From contig DEJW01000017.1 of NCBI GenBank assembly GCA_002353585.1, positions 1 through 25,417 of the forward strand: DNA of 25,417 nt. Direction: 5' to 3'. Each line of letters begins with the position of its first letter. Positions within the stretch are counted from its first letter, which is position 1. Positions 22,673 to 25,417 of this stretch are shown piece by piece. The stretch comes from Prevotellaceae bacterium UBA2738. GTDB lineage: Bacteria > Bacteroidota > Bacteroidia > Bacteroidales > Bacteroidaceae. The translations under genes and the position numbers were made by a program. A model generated the notes under the pieces. The model saw nothing but the letters and a program-made list of their open reading frames with translations. It did not search any database and was not told where the DNA came from.

Positions 22673-22706
22673 AATGCGGACAGCCCTTTTATGGGTTGCC
22701 CGCATT
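22673..22706 (-). terminator. Terminator of the small peptide gene
   Basis: AATGCGG (22673-22679) pairs with CCGCATT (22700-22706), with further inner pairing of GCCC/GGGT. TTGTTTT follows on the minus strand. Confidence 0.65.
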
Positions 22707-22727
22707 CCTTATTATTTGTACTTTACA

Positions 22728-22883
22728 TTAGTTCTCTTCCTCTTCGAAGTCTGCATCCAGAGACTGAGGACCACCCCAGCCACCTTCGCCAGCTGTTTGC
22801 TCAGGATCAACTGATACGCAAATCATCTGCTGAAGCTCACCATCGAGCACCTCCATCTGAGGCTCTATATATTCTTTCTTCAT
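22728..22883 (-). CDS. 51-residue peptide of the MKKxYxxP type
   Basis: The frame reads MKKEYIEPQMEVLDGELQQM, then a stretch with one cysteine (ICVSVDPEQ), a Gly/Trp-rich part AGEGGWGGPQ, and an acidic end DFEEEEN. It has no signal peptide and no membrane segment. Short peptides opening Met-Lys-Lys-x-Tyr-x-x-Pro are frequent in Prevotella and Bacteroides and have no known function. A GG site followed by a small tail could suggest a leader-like precursor, but no maturation enzyme is visible nearby. A following terminator hairpin supports a real gene. It lies 73 bases downstream of the Ig-domain protein gene. Confidence 0.7.
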   Translation of the reverse strand: MKKEYIEPQMEVLDGELQQMICVSVDPEQTAGEGGWGGPQSLDADFEEEEN

Positions 22884-22922
22884 AATTTTATTCTGTTTTT
22901 TGAGTTTATGATTAACCCTTCT

Positions 22923-22942
22923 CCCTCCCTACACAGGGAGGG
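22923..22942 (-). terminator. GC-rich hairpin after the Ig-domain protein gene
   Basis: CCCTCCCT and AGGGAGGG pair across loop ACAC. The adjoining GGGAGGGTC-TTTACTT also occurs right after the stop of the 361-residue secreted protein (6331-6347), so this is probably part of a repeat family. The T run is weak. Confidence 0.5.
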
Positions 22943-22956
22943 ATGGGGAGGGTCTT

Positions 22957-25200
22957 TTACTTCACCAGCTGACCAGCTACGTTATAGTTACCAATGAAGA
23001 GCTTGCCGTTCTTGATAACCTTTACAGGAGCAGCAGAGTCAGCGTTATCGTTAGCGTTCACGTTATTTATCGCTGTAGCCTCGCCCTCGAACTGAATGTC
23101 AAGAGAACCCTCCTGCATGCCGCCATTATATACGATGTAAGCCTTGTTCAGCAGAGCAGTCTTGTTAGCATAAGAACCACCCTTGACGAATGCTGTCTTA
23201 GTACCGTTAGAAGCGAGAACGTAAGCGTTAGCCTCTATAGAAGTTGTTTCAGCGTTTACGCCCTTGAGGTTGTTGCCCAACTCCATAGAAGAAGCAGCCT
23301 CGGTGGTTGGTGTGAGCACTGCTGTCTCGCCCTCAGTACCTACGAGCACGATACCTGTACCCTTACCGATAACGGTATTAGCAGCAATCTCGTTGAGAGT
23401 TACGGTAGTACCGCTCAGAGTAGCTGTGTAAGCAGTAGCACCAGAGGTTACGGTGAAGTTCTCGTCACCACAGTATGTAGAGTAGCCGTTAGTGCCAAGA
23501 GTTACCTCGATAGGTGAAGCAGCAGCCTCGATAGCGTAGAATGTGAAACCACCGTCACCACCTGTCTGGTTGCTCTCAATCATAATCATGCAAGGAGCAG
23601 TTTCGTCAAGAGCTATAGTGATGTCTTCACCCTTTTTAGCAGTTTTGGTAGGCTCAGAAAGCTGTACACCATTACGATATACCTTGATATTACGTTCGGC
23701 AGCTGTACCAGATGTAAGTGTTATAGATTTAGCTGCGCCAATGAACCAGTACTGACGAGTGTTACCCTTAGCTATACGCATGTTGCCTGCCTCATCAACC
23801 TTCTTAGCGAACTTTACACCCTTATAATCTTTATCACCATTATTTTCACCAAATCCATAGAGGTTGAATACCCATGAAGGAACAGCTGTGAATTCTGTTT
23901 TTGCTACATCAGCAGAAACTGCAAGTGGAGTAATCTCAACAGCATTGATGGTGTACTCCTTGCTTGTTGTTCCATTCTCAGCAGTTACGGTGAGGGTGTT
24001 GCCACTAAGCACGTATGTAGCACCGTCAGAGACGTTGATTGAAGCCTCCTCTACTGTAGGAGCCTCTGTGCCTGCCATATAAGGAACCTGGATATCGTCT
24101 GCACCAGTATTAGAAATTGCACCGTATGCACCGTTAGAGAACTTGATGTTGGTAACTTCGCAATCTGCACGACCAACGGTTGTTATAGTTGCAACAGTAG
24201 ATTTTGTAGATCCTGCAGCATTGATAGCTGAACAATAAATTTCGTTAGTTGCACCTATTGTAGAACTTGCAGAGAATGTGTAAGAAGTAGATGTTGCGCC
24301 TTCAATAGCTACATCATCCTTATACCACTGGTAAGAAGCAGCATCCTCAGCTACGATAGAGAGTTCCAAAGTCTTACCCTTAATTACATCGTAAGCTGCT
24401 TCAAGGTCTGTAGTGATTGTAGGAGCAGAAGTAGGAGCTGTAGCTGTAACTGCGCAAACGGTTGAAGTTGTAGAACCAATCTTGTTTGAAGCTACGCACT
24501 TGATGTTTACAGTACCAGCAGCAGTTGCTGTGTAAGAATAGGTCTTATCTGTTGCACCCTCGATTTCTGCGTCATCCTTATACCACTGGTAAGAAGTAGC
24601 ATTGTCGGTATCAACAGTGAATACCTCAGCTACACCTACTGTTACGTCAGCTGTAGCTGAAAGGTTTGTTGTGAATGTTGGAGCTGTGGTTGCATCAGCA
24701 AAGTCAAACTCAACACCTGCGAGGTAACAGTCACCATTACTACCTATGATATAATAAGTACCAGCAGCAGGGATATCATATGTAGCATATCCATTTTTAC
24801 CACTTGTTAAAGTTTTTGTTCCCTTAATAGCAGATGCAGTGGAGATAGAGGTATTAATTACAGGTTCACGGTCATCCATTCTATCTGCATAAATTGTAAC
24901 CGTACATGCATCGCCTACCTTGAATGCTATAACATCCTGTGATGTACCCTTAACACGCAGACAATACTTCTTTTTAATTGTACCATCCGTACCCTTGTTA
25001 GTGGCGTAATTACAACCTCCAGCCAAAGCAAGGAGATAGTCACTATCAAAAAGTGTTCCTGCATTTACTTTAGCGGTAACAATGTCTTCAAAGTAAACAT
25101 TGTGGTCAGCCGAAAGAGTTTTAAGGTCTGTGACTTCTGACCCCTGTGCTCCCGTAACTATCGCCACTAAGAGCATCAAAAGAGATAAAATCTTTTTCAT
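22957..25200 (-). CDS. Secreted protein with two Ig-like domains and C-terminal tail
   Basis: A 747-residue exported protein. The signal peptide is MKKILSLLMLLVAIVTGAQG (cleavage near 20). A beta domain follows to about 190, with a YDIPAAGTYYIIGSNGD segment. Two immunoglobulin-like repeats come next, each with the SYQWYKDD core (near 204 and 287). Then comes a cadherin-like beta sandwich (around TVTAENGTTSKEYTINAVE) and further beta domains. The tail APVKV-KNGKL-IGNY-AGQ follows an Asn-rich linker encoded by GTTNNC hexamers (23038-23067). No catalytic residues are seen; adhesion, glycan binding or a structural surface role is plausible. The low-cysteine, Ala/Thr/Val-rich composition fits an extracellular protein. 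Confidence 0.82.
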   Translation of the reverse strand: MKKILSLLMLLVAIVTGAQGSEVTDLKTLSADHNVYFEDIVTAKVNAGTLFDSDYLLALAGGCNYATNKGTDGTIKKKYCLRVKGTSQDVIAFKVGDACTVTIYADRMDDREPVINTSISTASAIKGTKTLTSGKNGYATYDIPAAGTYYIIGSNGDCYLAGVEFDFADATTAPTFTTNLSATADVTVGVAEVFTVDTDNATSYQWYKDDAEIEGATDKTYSYTATAAGTVNIKCVASNKIGSTTSTVCAVTATAPTSAPTITTDLEAAYDVIKGKTLELSIVAEDAASYQWYKDDVAIEGATSTSYTFSASSTIGATNEIYCSAINAAGSTKSTVATITTVGRADCEVTNIKFSNGAYGAISNTGADDIQVPYMAGTEAPTVEEASINVSDGATYVLSGNTLTVTAENGTTSKEYTINAVEITPLAVSADVAKTEFTAVPSWVFNLYGFGENNGDKDYKGVKFAKKVDEAGNMRIAKGNTRQYWFIGAAKSITLTSGTAAERNIKVYRNGVQLSEPTKTAKKGEDITIALDETAPCMIMIESNQTGGDGGFTFYAIEAAASPIEVTLGTNGYSTYCGDENFTVTSGATAYTATLSGTTVTLNEIAANTVIGKGTGIVLVGTEGETAVLTPTTEAASSMELGNNLKGVNAETTSIEANAYVLASNGTKTAFVKGGSYANKTALLNKAYIVYNGGMQEGSLDIQFEGEATAINNVNANDNADSAAPVKVIKNGKLFIGNYNVAGQLVK

Positions 25201-25293
25201 TGTTTGTTTAATTTTAGTTTATAATGATTGTTATTTAGAATATTTCAGTGGAATGTTTGAGCCATAGTAAGCACACAGAGCGCATATATGGGA

Positions 25294-25301
25294 CAAAGTT
25301 A
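25294..25301 (-). promoter_or_regulatory. -7 box of the Ig-domain protein gene
   Basis: TAACTTTG on the minus strand, about 94 bases before the ATG at 25200. No exact TTTG lies at -33. The rest of 25201-25417 is AT-rich with nothing else supported. Confidence 0.5.
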
Positions 25302-25417
25302 CACAATTTTTTTATATAAGGTGTGAAAATAGCAGATAATTCTCATTATATCTCTATATATTTAATATTTCTTAATTAAATTTTGCTTATTTTTTTCTAA
25401 TTAACCTGATAGTTATT

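Overview
The window looks like chromosomal DNA of a Prevotella-type member of the Bacteroidales. The evidence is: repeated promoters of the Bacteroidetes form (TTTG, 19-20 bp, TAnnTTTG), little visible Shine-Dalgarno sequence, secreted proteins ending in closely related short C-terminal tails, a streptopain-like C10 peptidase, tandem family-1 pectate lyases, and the neighbours rpoN-purE-ispG. The genus is an inference.

Left part (1-5003, minus strand): the 5' part of ATP-dependent PEP carboxykinase; a lipoprotein whose thioredoxin-like domain has lost its CxxC; then the most striking item, a tRNA-Leu(UAA) gene (2154-2930) split after U34 of the anticodon by a 691-nt group I intron that carries an HNH endonuclease gene. 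Beyond it are a Rieske-like four-cysteine lipoprotein and argH. From 5161 on the plus strand there is an AAA-type ATPase, converging on a secreted protein with a C-terminal tail.

Middle (7427-18060): a 596-bp non-coding stretch with an array of GTGACC/GGTCAC repeats; an SRPBCC protein; two tandem PL1 pectate lyases on the plus strand; and a likely minus-strand operon rpoN - PAP2-like membrane protein - purE - ispG - pyrE. A YqiA-like esterase, probably with a nearly leaderless mRNA, and a DUF4254 protein run on the plus strand up to a strong bidirectional terminator.

Right part (18165-25417, minus strand): a large secreted C10 cysteine peptidase; a family 9 glycosyltransferase behind a HEPN/MNT (type VII-like) toxin-antitoxin pair; a 51-residue peptide gene; and a 747-residue secreted protein with two Ig-like domains. 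The glycosyltransferase and DUF4254 suggest lipopolysaccharide or surface glycan work; the lyases, the peptidase and the other tailed proteins suggest an exported polymer-degrading and surface programme.

Several families of very short tandem repeats run through the window: heptamers ATAGTTC and TCAATTN between genes, octamer TTAACTAC, and hexamer GTTNNC. The hexamer lies inside five coding regions, always in frame, and the glycosyltransferase has taken up several kinds of repeat.
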